A stretch of DNA of 64,000 bases from Phoronis australis (Eukaryota; Phoronida; Phoronidae), in assembly GCA_002633005.1 (NCBI GenBank), contig NMRA01000166.1, positions 619,595 to 683,594 on the forward strand. Direction: 5' to 3'. The notes beneath the pieces were generated by a model, which ran no database searches, was not told the DNA's origin, and saw nothing but the letters and a program-made list of their open reading frames with translations. The first letter of the stretch is position 1, and every line of letters begins with the position of its first letter. The position numbers and the translations under genes are program-made. Of the stretch, positions 43,195-54,079 are shown one piece after another.

Positions 43195-44074
43195 CTTACA
43201 AGAGTTCTTGCAGAATTCTCGATCACGCAGTCTTGAATGGGAAAGCCTTTGCTAATACCGAACAGTTGTAATTTTTGTGTTGCAATCACTTATTGCATGC
43301 GCAAATGGCAAAACTGTGCAAGTTTCGGCACCAAGAGACAACTGTAGTTCCTTGATGTCCCAAACTCTCCTCTTGCTTTGCTTTGTCTCTTGTCAAATTT
43401 AATGAACATTGGAATTTGTTGTGAAGTAGCATGGTAACACAAAAGAACCAACAAGTCTGTATCGTCTGCAATAAGGGTAGATGGACCCTGTGCTGCGTTC
43501 TCTAATGCTGTTTCTACAATTAAAACATCCGCGTCACCTTGAGCTTGCAGCACTGTGCAACCAGCATTTCCTATCAAACTTGACAAGAGATGAATGAATC
43601 GTTTGTTTTTGCTCTTTGCCAAAAATGTTCCTTTTTTACTTGATCACCATGTCACCATTGAAGTGAACTTCAGTTCCATCCACCCCACCCAGTCTTCGAA
43701 CAGGAGAGACATCTTTAGTTGACGGTCGATCTCATTAACCATTAAAAACAATAGTAGGCTGGGTGCACTTGCTGATGTAATCCACATAAGCTCTACCAAA
43801 TGACTGAAACGTTGCACCTCTAGGCCATGGAATACGGTGAAGGAGAGAACCGTCGTCGATTACATGCATCACCGTATTTTCTGGAAATTGAAGTCCTCCG
43901 GTAGTCCCCCGCTGGACCAGAGTGCATCAGCTCATATTGATTTATTAGTGACTCTGGGAAGACCAGATGTATCAAAAAGATAGGGTCATGAGTACGAGAA
44001 CGCTGCAGAGTAATTAGGTCAAAAAATTTCAATTGTTCAGACAGACAACCTCTTATCCCTGGCTTCGTAGTCAT
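43195..44074 (-). pseudogene. Decayed PIN/FEN1-like nuclease-domain gene from a repeat family
   Basis: Reading the minus strand across frames gives, in order, HVIDDGSLLHRIPWP (about 43850), PTIVFNG, DRPSTKD and an RR block, GCTVLQAQGDADVLIV (about 43550), IADDTDLLVLLCYHA (about 43450), then RVWDIKELQLSLG and LPFAHAISDCNT (about 43300). This order (DGG..LLHR, PSTKD, GDAD, DDTDxLVLL, HAxSGCDT) is that of a multi-copy family common in marine invertebrate genomes, with a PIN/FEN1-like acidic core. At least two stops and two frame changes make it dead. Family assignment is from memory of the motif order. Confidence 0.55.
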
Positions 44075-44470
44075 TTATATAGCAACAACTTTAGATTGTA
44101 ATTATATTAAGACGCAAATTCGTATTATTGACGCACTCAAGATTACTAGGCGTCGAAAAAAAAAAACGATTCACTACAGACTCATTCCCGTGTCTCCGAA
44201 CCAAGGCAGGCGCACTGATGCCAGCAAACGATTTCCGCGTGTCGTTCAGGTGAAAGATGATAGAGCCACGTTGATGATCATCTGTTCGGTTAACTGGCAG
44301 GTGATATTAGATTGATGGTACCTCATTTACACATATCTCATTAACTGAACTTCTTGCTGCTTGAAATGCTACGGTGAAATGATCTCTCAAGATCGTAGCC
44401 TAGGCCTACGCTTTACATGTACTGGCTATGCTGCTTAAGATGACATTATCTCACTATCTTTTGTGTAAAT

Positions 44471-44551
44471 ACACAAAACGTACCGAGCGTGGCGTAAGCG
44501 AAGTAATATCCCATGTTACTTCATGTATGCCACTTTCGGTACGTTTTGTGT
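44471..44551. repeat. 36 bp-arm hairpin
   Basis: The left arm 44471-44506 begins ACACAAAACGTACCGA and the right arm 44516-44551 ends TCGGTACGTTTTGTGT. The arms pair at 30 of 36 positions around a 9 base loop, TATCCCATG. It looks like a tiny foldback element or a pair of abutting transposon ends. It sits directly before the transmembrane pseudogene. Confidence 0.85.
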
Positions 44552-44559
44552 ACGTATAG

Positions 44560-45246
44560 GAGTTAACGAGTCGTTGGTGACATGCCAAGGGTCATGTGTC
44601 ATCACTGATGCTGCGAAGGTACAGGTTACTGGAAATGAAGAGGAGGGATTGGATGGTGCAACTGTTGTCGGCATAATTGTTGGGTTACTTGGACTGATGT
44701 TGGTTACACTGGCCGCGAGTCATTTTTAGTATTATTACAGGAAGGGAACATGGAAAAGAGGAAAGGACAGCGCTAAACGTTCAAAACCTAACCAACGTGG
44801 GGAGGATATGAAAGTGAGCAGACAAGATGTTATAGATGAAAATGTTCGAGAAAAGCATTATGAATACAAATATTGCGCATGGGGACTGCGATTCGATGTA
44901 TCAAAATGTCGCTGCTGAATCTCGACCTTGTGAGGCGCTCTTCCCACAAATAGATGGAGGGGAAGGCAAAGAAGTTGATTCAGATCCTGGTGCTAACTTT
45001 CGGGATACCGCCGAAGAGAGGGATTCCTTCCCGCCGTCGCCAAACACTAACGCCGCTCACGGTGAGTACGACTCAATATATAAGGAGGAAGTTGCTGCTG
45101 CTCTTCAGTCGGAGGATTTGGTGAATGAAGACGAAGAAGAAAAGTCAGCCGTTGTCAACGTCATTAGTTTTGCTCAAGTTGAGGAGGTGCGTGATAACAC
45201 TAACATAGCGCAAGAAATACAGTGGCACAGCAAAGCCGCTTTTTAA
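44560..45246 (+). pseudogene. Broken single-pass membrane protein with tyrosine repeats in its tail
   Basis: After a possible acceptor (GTACGTATAG) a frame gives a short ectodomain end with two cysteines (SLVTCQGSCVITDAA), an acidic NEEEG stretch, and a helix (ATVVGIIVGLLGLMLVTLAA). A TAG follows at 44727; the same frame then reads YYYRKGTWKRGK, a textbook basic juxtamembrane segment, so the TAG looks like a nonsense change. Near 44836 the frame shifts by one, and a 130-residue acidic tail continues to TAA at 45244. The tail holds a repeat, NTNIAHGDCDSMYQ and NTNAAHGEYDSIYKEEV, with YxxI/YxxV-type sites, plus a third partial NTNIAQ. Two lesions suggest a pseudogene or assembly errors. I do not recognise the family. 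Confidence 0.5.
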
Positions 45247-45798
45247 TTGGAGCAGACAGGACAGTAAGTTTTTGTAACTGCACACGGATTATGTGTATTA
45301 AATGAGCAGACATCAACAAGAAATACATTTTGTTTCTGTAAGCTACTTAAAGTGAAACATGATTTTTAATAATTGTGAGAAATGTCAAGTAGAGCCTACG
45401 AGAAAAAAAATAATAATGTTAAATCATAATGTAGTGCCTTGTTTTTTTCAAAACGCTCGGTGTACAGCTCCAAAACATTAATGTCGCCGCTGAGACATAT
45501 TCTAACCAACAACATATGACTCAGAACACAGCATAGCTGACATGTAACCGGGATGTGCTCCTCGTGAGAGAAGCGAAACCACGCGAAATTATTTCACGAT
45601 AGCCAATACAGCCACTCAAGCAAAGCTGAAGATCCATCGAAAAATGTAAACCATAGGCAACCAAATCTCCCTATTTCTTAACCATATAAGAAACAAAAAT
45701 GTGTTTTATTAGTATCACAAAGTGTTGGTGGTAGTGGTGTATACGAGTCATCTGAGTCATCTGAGTGAACGACCAACATCACTGCACAAGGAACATCA
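45247..45798. other. Spacer between the membrane pseudogene and the LINE
   Basis: No gene recognised. Confidence 0.35.
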
Positions 45799-46953
45799 TC
45801 ATAACCACTCCGTCCCCCGAAGAAGTACATCCCGAAGTGTGTATATGCTGACAATTCCAATCAGTGGCTGATTCACTTGCCTTCTGTTTCTTCCACAAAG
45901 TCTTGATTTTCTGCAAGCAGCCCATCCAACTCCTAGCTCACGAAGGCGTTCCAAATGATGATGTTCCGATTCCTTTTTGTCTTTCTTCAGCTTCTCCCGG
46001 ACCATATTCACAATTTCCGGTTGATCAGGACACAGCTTCCCTTCTGGTTTTGCTTTCCCAGCCAGCTCATCAGCATGTTCATTGCACCTGACTCCAGCAT
46101 GGCCTGGGGTAAATATCCAGGTGATCTTTTTCAAAGTCGACTTTCTTATGAGCTCAGTCCATTCAGCTCTCAAATGTCCACTTTCAATTTTCTCCGGAGT
46201 ACTTTGTGAATCTGTAACAAAGATCACAGGTGCCTGCCGAGTTGTTGTGACCCACTCGAAAGCCTGTGTAATTGCTTCTATCTCCATTATCATGCTGAAA
46301 GTTCTCATATTGTAAGCTCCTTGCTGTTCCTGCACTAGTGTGCCATTTACAATGGCTAAGAAACCCCATCCAGATTGTTCTCCTCTTTTAACAGATCCAT
46401 CCGTGTAAACAACTACATCTCCATGCGAAGAGTTGTGTTCAATAAGTTGTTTTATTTAAGCATCTGTCGCCCCCTGCGCCCACTCTCTACATTCTCTACT
46501 CAACGTGATCACCACCTTTCCAAAATCTGCCTGCTGTTTCTCATTCGTCTGAATCCACTCTTCTGCCCGCGGTATAGTTTCCAGTGCACATACATCTTTG
46601 ATGGGGTCTTCTGCCTGAGCCATACAAGAAGCTCCTCGTTTCAGGCGGTTGCCCTTGGTTGTTCCGATGAATGCATGAAGTGAATGTTGCTTATCAGCTG
46701 CTACTTTTAAGTATGCTCTGACCTGAGCCACTTTGTGCCTGTTTTCCAATGACATAAGGCCCAAAACATATCTCATACAGAAAACAGGTGCATCTTTGGT
46801 GCAGCCAAGTATGATGCGCAATGCCTGATTTTGATTTCTCTCCAACTTGTAAACTTGGGTTTTTGTCAGGGTCAATACCCGTGGTGGATACGAGGAACAG
46901 ATAAATTCAAGGGTGTGTGGTAACACTGAAAAATCAAGTCGCCTCCAATATTA
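45799..46953 (-). pseudogene. 5'-truncated LINE with RT C-terminus and RNase H, one stop codon
   Basis: On the minus strand a single frame starts near 46950 with the RT thumb (KLERNQNQALRIILGCTKD, then GLMSLENRHK) and passes one in-frame TAA at 46458-46456. It continues through an RNase H domain with all four acidic positions: YTDGS (about 46410), MEIEAI, TDSQST and NEHAD. The frame ends at 45799. The GxxGxxxxS-like TPGHAGVRCNEHAD block is typical of LINE RNase H. The 5' part is missing. It differs from the LINE at 11.5 kb and is much less decayed. Confidence 0.8.
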
Positions 46954-48129
46954 TAGACATCGGTCCATTCCAAAAACAATGACAAATCAATTAGTAAATT
47001 TTAATTCAAAGACTGTTCCAAGAAAGTAAGAAAGTAATCTTAAGTTTTTGACTTAAGTTTTGTCTTAAGTTTGTCTAACTCATCGGATATGGAAATTTCA
47101 AAGTTTGGAGGTTGATAAAAATCTTAGACTTACTGGTAAGTCAAAAACGAACTTTAGCTCCCATGTTGTTGATAGCAGTTCGTCAATCATTCGCTCGGTG
47201 GAGCCACAGGTCACGCAAAGTATTATGGACAATATTTTGGAGCTTTGTAGGAATGTTGTTTTTAGCAGACGACGAGTTACTGAATGAGTTGAAGTTATTA
47301 GACATAACCAGGGCCCGGTCTCTAATTTCCGTTCTCTGACTCCACTCAGACTCAGACTCACACTTTATAATCAATTCGAGTTCAGTCTCAGCTTTGATGT
47401 ATTCAATGTCATACTCTAAAAATCTGTACTCGAAATTTCGAGCACCTATTCACTTTTCGAGTACTCTTGAATTGAAGTATATCTCATTTATATTTCGAGT
47501 ACGATTTTGGCTAAAAATTCCGGGTATATGCTCCAAATTTCAAGTTTCCTTTGACAGTGTGCTTGAAATCGTACTCGAAAATAACTACGAGCGAGAAAAG
47601 AAAATATCGAAAGACGTAGCAAAGCTTTGGAAAAAATAAGTCCTTATACCATATTTCAGCGCTTCAGTTTCAGTCCTGAGATAACAGTTTTCATTTTAAA
47701 TCTTCTTCATCTTATTAAACCCGCCGTATCCCCACAATTCATTGCCGCCAATTTATAAACTCCTTCTTACTGTACGATTCCTGGCAATAGGTGCATTCTA
47801 ATCCGTTGTCGGCGAGTCATTACAAGTGTCAAAAGCAGCTGTGCCTGTGGGGAAAGCCGTGTAGGAAGTTTGTGCTGCCGTGATTGCAGTAGGTACCCCA
47901 ACGGTTTGTAGGGTTTCCCAAAGACGAGGAGGCGAGAAAAGTTAAAAAAACATTTTGCTTCCCTTCCAGAAACATTTCAAATCATAGTTTAGTCCTCGAT
48001 AATTCCTCAATCCCCGAATGGTATTCCAGATTTTGTTTGCCGATTTCTAAGTTGACGTCTCGTCCAGTTCACTGATGAAAAATGGATGCCTGTATGTCAG
48101 AAGAAATATTGATTAAGTAATTAGTAAGA

Positions 48130-48425
48130 CTAGACCAAAATTAAGTTGCATATGTACTATGTCTTTTAAATCATGGGGTCAAACCTGTTGACACGTACTT
48201 TAACGTCAAAATCTATTTTAGATGGTGTTTACAACTTTGGTTCTGGGGTCAAAGCACTCTAGAGATTCTAGAAATTTCTGAGAACAAATGGTAACAGCCA
48301 ATGATATGATTGGATATGATCATATGTGATTTTTATTAGCCAATCGCTAAATAAGTTGAATATTACAATATGGGCTAAAATCAAGAAGATATTCAGATGA
48401 GCTATAGTAGTTGAGGTAATAAATT
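48130..48425 (+). repeat. Dispersed repeat (partner at 59430-59690)
   Basis: Shared in order and orientation: CATGGGGTCAAAC / CATGGGATCAAAC, GATTCTAGAA, AGCCAATGATATGAT, TGTGATTTTTATTAGCCAAT and a TAGTTGA-like end. About 70 percent alike by eye. Confidence 0.65.
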
Positions 48426-50599
48426 AGAGGAAAAAAGTTTCTTGATCAAGAAATGTCTTATCTTTACCTCCATATCGTGAAATTGATGCAAAGAACCAGC
48501 CTGAAGTGAGCAATTGTCCCTATCGTGTGAGCGCCGTGCGTAATTGTCATCAAATCGGCACTGGCTTTACTACCCGTTAAAAATGTAAAAAAGAAGTTTC
48601 AACAAACAAGAACCAGTTTTATCTCAAAACAGTGAGCTCCACATCTGTTCTTGATTTTGCTGCTAGGACACCGTAACCGGCGACTGAATCAAGTACCGGT
48701 AATTCCCCGACCTGCAGTCTCCGTGACTCTTCGCCGGGAAAATTCACTAGCTAAGTTGGCTTTATTTTTGAATTATCAGGGACAATATATTTTCAAACCT
48801 CACATATTCTTGCAATATATACCTCTAATGTCTTAATATAAAAATTCAGCGCCGCAAACCAGAGCGGGGGGAGTGTCGTGAATTTTAGTCAATGAGCTGA
48901 ATGTCGGCAATGGCAAAATATTGCAGTGTTAGGAGCAAGACGCAGTATTTTTTAATCTCTTTGTCACAGGAATATCACTCATTCGAGGGCCGGGTAGCTA
49001 ATAAATGTTTTCATCTTTCCCTGCGCGGAGCACATACGTCCGCGCGCGCACGGCAGGCCAGGCGGTCCGGCTCCGCCGGCTAGCAGCGTATACGAATCTT
49101 TCTGGCTAAGTTAGAATTATTCCTTTTACTTTAAACTAATTAATACTTATATTATACCATTTGGCTCCATGGCAGGTTTTCTACCTGAAGTTATTTCTCA
49201 ACCAAATGGTTGCCCATTCTCTTGGCAGTCAGCCGTCCGACCGTAGCGAAGTCGCGTCTAAATTCTAACTGTATAGCAATTTTATTCAATAATTTCAGTG
49301 ATGTGCATTTCGTTGTTCTCTTTATACTGTTTGTCTACCTTTAATCAAACCCAGTAAAACACGGTTAGCTTAGCCCGCCATAGTCAGCCCCGGTTGTTAG
49401 TCAATCGTTGGCGCAGGACTGTTACTATTCCGTAATTTTATACAAGTGTCGGAAACTATCTTTGTATGTATACGGCATTCTTGATTTGGACCATTTATTC
49501 TGATAAAACAGTCGAGGACGGCGTGCTTTGGTCTTTTGTCAGTGCCAGTGGTCTCGGATCGGTCTGCAGCGGGTCATCGGCTGCAGCTCCGAGCCCGGCA
49601 AAATAATATCTGTCAAAATTTATTTAGCCACATTTTGAGTACAAGTTGCCCCTATTTTTGGTTTTATTAAAGTTGAGGTCCGTTGTCGATTATTTTATCC
49701 CCGTTTGCAGGCTCATAACAGACACTGGCCCAGTCGCACAGCCGGCTTGTACTAAGCCTGAGTTTCTGAACGAATTTTACTTACGGGTTCGCGGTTAGTT
49801 CAAAACGGCGGTGTAATCTTCGGGTCGGAATTGAGAGTGACGCCTTTATTTAAACTTTCTTCGACTACGGATTGTGTATCGCATGATAGTCATAAGAAGA
49901 TCATTTTCATAATGTTCGTTAGTAACTTCCTTTGTGTCAGTCTGTTATTCACCTGATAACTCTTTACAATGAGGTTTTCATAACCTCTATAGTACTGCAT
50001 GATTTCACTGCCATGAGCCCCTTCAGACTGTTTGGACACCCAAGTGCATGTACAAAAAGTACTATAGTCATTTTGTCAGTCATTCATTTTTGAATTTTTG
50101 CTGAGACTAGTTCTCACTTTACAAGTTAATTTTGCTTCGTTCTCGGTTGTTGACATCTTGGCTTCAGCTGGATTGTTTTCTAGCTGACAAATAGAAGCAG
50201 GCTACACTACAAAAATTGTCTCTGAAGAGCTGCTCTCGGCCAAAAGGACTAATTGTGATTAAACAACTTCTGGGTGGCCTAAATTGTGTACATGTATGAC
50301 TCAAAATGTTGCCTGTCGTTCATGCAATGCTTAACGGAGTAAAATATGGTGGATGCACTTTTCACCATGAAATTGATCTGCCGCCATAGTCCGTTTGCAA
50401 TATTAAACGATCATTCTATATTTTCTGACTGAATCCTAACCTTCAGGATGGCGTAAATTTGAGGTCAAGAGTAAACTCACTGCAAGTTTAGTTAGCATAC
50501 AGGTATGACGACTTGGCGTCGAGAAGCCGTTTAGTAACTCATTTATTGGTAAAAAAGGAGAGACGTTACTTACTAGAAGACTGTAAGTTAGGTACGCAT

Positions 50600-50640
50600 A
50601 ACGTTTCGAGCCTGCAGATCAGGCCCTTGTTCACATGTCT
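50600..50640 (-). repeat. Penelope-type 3' motif with GAAACGTT
   Basis: The minus strand reads GGGCCTGATCTGCAGGCTCG followed by AAACGTT. This is the CTGAT...GAAACGTT pattern common near Penelope-like element ends. The hammerhead CTGATGA is not intact here. Only a fragment is recognisable. Confidence 0.3.
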
Positions 50641-51759
50641 GATCTTCCCGTCGTTGTTGAACCGGAAGTAATACCTTGTCGTAAATGGGGGCAAGTTGTA
50701 GTCCTTGGTCATTTATTGTAACAACTGATTAACACTAATCTCCATGGGACATTAAAAAGAAGACTCTGTGCGGACTTTATGTGGCATCATTAAAAAGCAG
50801 ACGTCTTTTGCTATTTTTGTGAAGATCACACTGATTCAACAATGGACGATTCTTTGATAATGCGAGGATAGGTTGCATAAACTTCAAAACTAATCTGCTG
50901 GTTAAGTTTGGTTGTTGCGTGGCGACAAGTATATCGTTTACAAAAAAAAACGTTGCGTGTGATAATGGGACCTGTTATTTCACTAATGTGTACTTTACGA
51001 CGTTTTTTACACCGAAGCGATGAGATGGACGACAGGACCTGCGTTATTACCGGACACGGGGCTGTGACTCCTATGTTTCAGTGTCGGATTTCGATTTAAG
51101 CAAGCCGGCTAACCGGATGCAGACTTATTTCAGTACAATCGAAATCAACGACTATGTAGAAGTCGAAAGAACCTTAGGAATTATCCTCACTAACTGTTAG
51201 AAGAAGGTGACACTGGTTTTAGAAATTTTGCTGTTCTATTTGTCTACTAGCAAAGAATATCTGATTGACATGACTCATGAGGTCAGACCAGTGATGATGT
51301 AATTTGTGTAGAATGGAATACTAGAGAACATTCTAGTAGATTCCAGCATATAAGTGATTAACATAGAACCGTAGTCTGGAACACTCTACAGCTTAGTATA
51401 TCTTTGTAGAGTGGTTGGATAGAGTTTGGAAAGGTCTAGCAAGTGCTTGAATTAGTGAAAAATTCCATAACATTGTAAGACGCTACACATAGGCTACCAG
51501 GCACGGGTTAGGGACATCCGGTTGACGTAGAGTTAAGTAAAAATTGAAAATACAGCGGCAGTTGAAGTTGCAGTTGATTCAAAGTTACAAAATCAAAAGT
51601 TATAGCGATAATTAGTAAAAGATAGGTGTAGAGACAGTGGCTTATGTAACCAACGAGTGTAACTAGAAAGATTATTGTCACGGCGTGACAATAACGGAAT
51701 CTGCGCGTGCGTATTACTGGAATTGTTATGGAAAGCAACCCATTTACCAATATAAAAAG

Positions 51760-52730
51760 GAATTCTTTAAAATTGTAGGAGACATTACACATTAATTTGT
51801 CGATGACCTTTCCACTTATTGACCTCTTCCGGTGCGTTATGAGCCCCGATGAGGGAGTAATTGTTAACTCGATTAAAAGTGTGGTTAATGCTAAAAATCA
51901 CAGATGTTGTACTTTAAGCACTTCAGAATACAAGATGAATGAATTGGTCAAACTTTCAGAAGAAATATACACCTAATGACCCCTTGGGTGCACCAACTGA
52001 CCTGAAAATTTAAAATTCAAACTCAATCGCAGTTAGTAAACAGATATGTAATTTTGAAGTCTCTATCTCAAAATTTTCGTTTGCACTCAATGACCTTTGA
52101 CCTATTTTTCTGATTGGTTAGGCCTATTGCGAAGTAAAGTAGGGTATTCAATTGCCGTGTTGACTTACACCAGTGTGCTGAAATTTAAAAGAATTCCTTG
52201 AAAAACGTAAGAGATATAACATTTTGAACGTTACATGATCTTTGCACTAATTGACCCTATCCGGTGCATTATAAGCGTCTTTAAGAGAATTATTGCAAAG
52301 CCCATGGAAAATGTGTTTAACACTGAGAATCACAGTTGTCTGACGGTTGACATCAGTATACTTGCTGATTGAAAAATTCAAATTTTCAGAAGAAAAATGC
52401 ACTTAATGACCCCATGTTTGCACTAAATGACCTGAAACTTTGGATTCCGAATTGAATTACATTTGGCAATCAGACCTGTCAATTTGAAATGTCTAGCTCA
52501 AAATTTTAGTTTGCACCTAATGACCTTTGACCTATTTCACCTGATTGGATGACCCGATTACTTAGAAAAGTAATTTTTTAAATTGTCATGTTGACTTATA
52601 CCTGTGCACCGAATTTAAAAAGATAGCTTTAAAACTGAAGGAGGAGTAGCATTTTGAAAATTATATGACCTTTGCACCAATCGACCTCTTTCGGTGCAAT
52701 ATGGAATATGATTATATAACTAATCAAAAT
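51760..52730 (+). repeat. 430 bp tandem repeat, just over two copies
   Basis: Copies of ATGACCTTTGCACCAATTGA followed by CCTCTTTCGGTGC-like sequence start at 51803, 52235 and 52665 (spacing 432 and 430). Shared internal blocks include GCACTTAATGACCCC and TTTGCACCTAATGACCTTTG. ATGACC / TGACCT half-sites recur many times in each unit. No protein frame is conserved. Confidence 0.85.
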
Positions 52731-52838
52731 TTGTATACTGTCAAAAGTCATATGCTGAATTTAAAGACCGTACCTGCACCCAATTTGGAGTTATTAAGCC
52801 TCAAGGTTGGTCGGAAGAAAAATAAGAATAAGAAGAAG

Positions 52839-52950
52839 AATAAAATTGAAGAAAACCCAGGAACAACAGTACTCTGCGCTTACACGCGCAGAGTAATAAA
52901 ATTGAAGAAAACCCAGTAACAACAGTACTCTGCGCTTACCCGCGCTGAGT
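52839..52950 (+). repeat. 56 bp tandem duplication carrying a hairpin
   Basis: Two copies (52839-52894 and 52895-52950) of AATAAAATTGAAGAAAACCC plus CAACAGTACTCTGCGC-type sequence. Each contains ACTCTGCGC ... GCGCAGAGT (the second with one mismatch), a 9 bp stem with a 6 base loop. Confidence 0.9.
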
Positions 52951-53345
52951 AACAATTGCTGCATGTGACCTATGAGTTCATTGCAGGGCTTCTAAGCACT
53001 GGTTGGAGCATAGAACAGACATTATGCCGGACGTATTGTTTGAGTAGACTTGTGTACGAACGGTGACAAATGCTTTCACGAACAAGAATCGACAGTTGCC
53101 AAAACGTTTAAAATAGCAATAGCCATGGGCATATGTTGCACATAGGATTAAACTAAATTTATGTGATTGCAAAAGATTGTCATTGTTTTGCTTATTCACC
53201 ATTCCGTAACTATTAGTTTGTTTGTATGTCTTTTTCACTGGGATTAGGTTTCTCAACGTTAAAAAAAGTTTGCACCACAAGCATTTCACTCACTTTTTTA
53301 TTCATCGAAGTTGATAAATAAATAAATATCAATACGAAGAAAATT

Positions 53346-54046
53346 TTATTTTTTGTAGGCATTTTTTCCAACAAAATCTAGAAGCTCAGCCACTTCGTAG
53401 ACAACTTCGTTAGCGTCGAATTCTAACTTGAAATTTTTGACGGCCTGTGTAAGGACTTGATCGACCTTTTTCAATTCCTTGATATCCAAAACGTAATCCA
53501 TATTCCCGTCGAGCCAATGGATAATATACCAGACAGTGCCAGATCTGCAAAAGAGAGTGCCCAAACTTTTAAAGACATTGGATAGTACTACTCTATAAAA
53601 TGGAGGAGACGTTTTTATTGCGTCCGTGGAATCTGAAGCACGTTGTTCCCAAGCCTATAAATTATGAAGTTGGCTGTATCAGCCTGAAAACCGTGTAAAG
53701 GACTCGGAATATCAACCCATGAGAAGGTAAATATTATTGGGGGCTGGAGGGGACACAGACCAATTCGTCTTCGCCAACATTTTGCCCCAACCCCCCTCCC
53801 CCTTCCTAATGCCACTACCTTTGCTACCCCCTTAATCCATTCGCCGAATGTTGCCAGTTTTGTTCAGATCCCCCACGCCCGTCACAGCTGGACGCCAACA
53901 CAGGGAGGCAGCCATCAGAGCTTGGGTAACCATGTTTCAACAAAGTTTCAGAGAGAGTAGGAGTGAGACAAAGGGCCAGCGCAGACAGATGGCAGGGAGC
54001 ATACATACACACATACATACATACATACATACATACATACATACAC

Positions 54047-54079
<33 letters not shown>

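Larger units (their letters stand above)
46954..51759. other. Large gene-free region
   Basis: No exon or domain recognised in about 4.8 kb. It contains a dispersed repeat (48130-48425), a CpG-rich patch at 49020-49090 (CGCGCGCGCACGG, CCGGCTCCGCCGG) that could be a promoter, and a Penelope-type GAAACGTT motif near 50605-50640 on the minus strand. Confidence 0.4.

Noticed and set aside
52665-52919. Frame with ENPGTT, resembling a 2A skipping motif
   Set aside because: The final proline of NPGP is missing, and the frame is formed by tandem repeats and an A-rich run.
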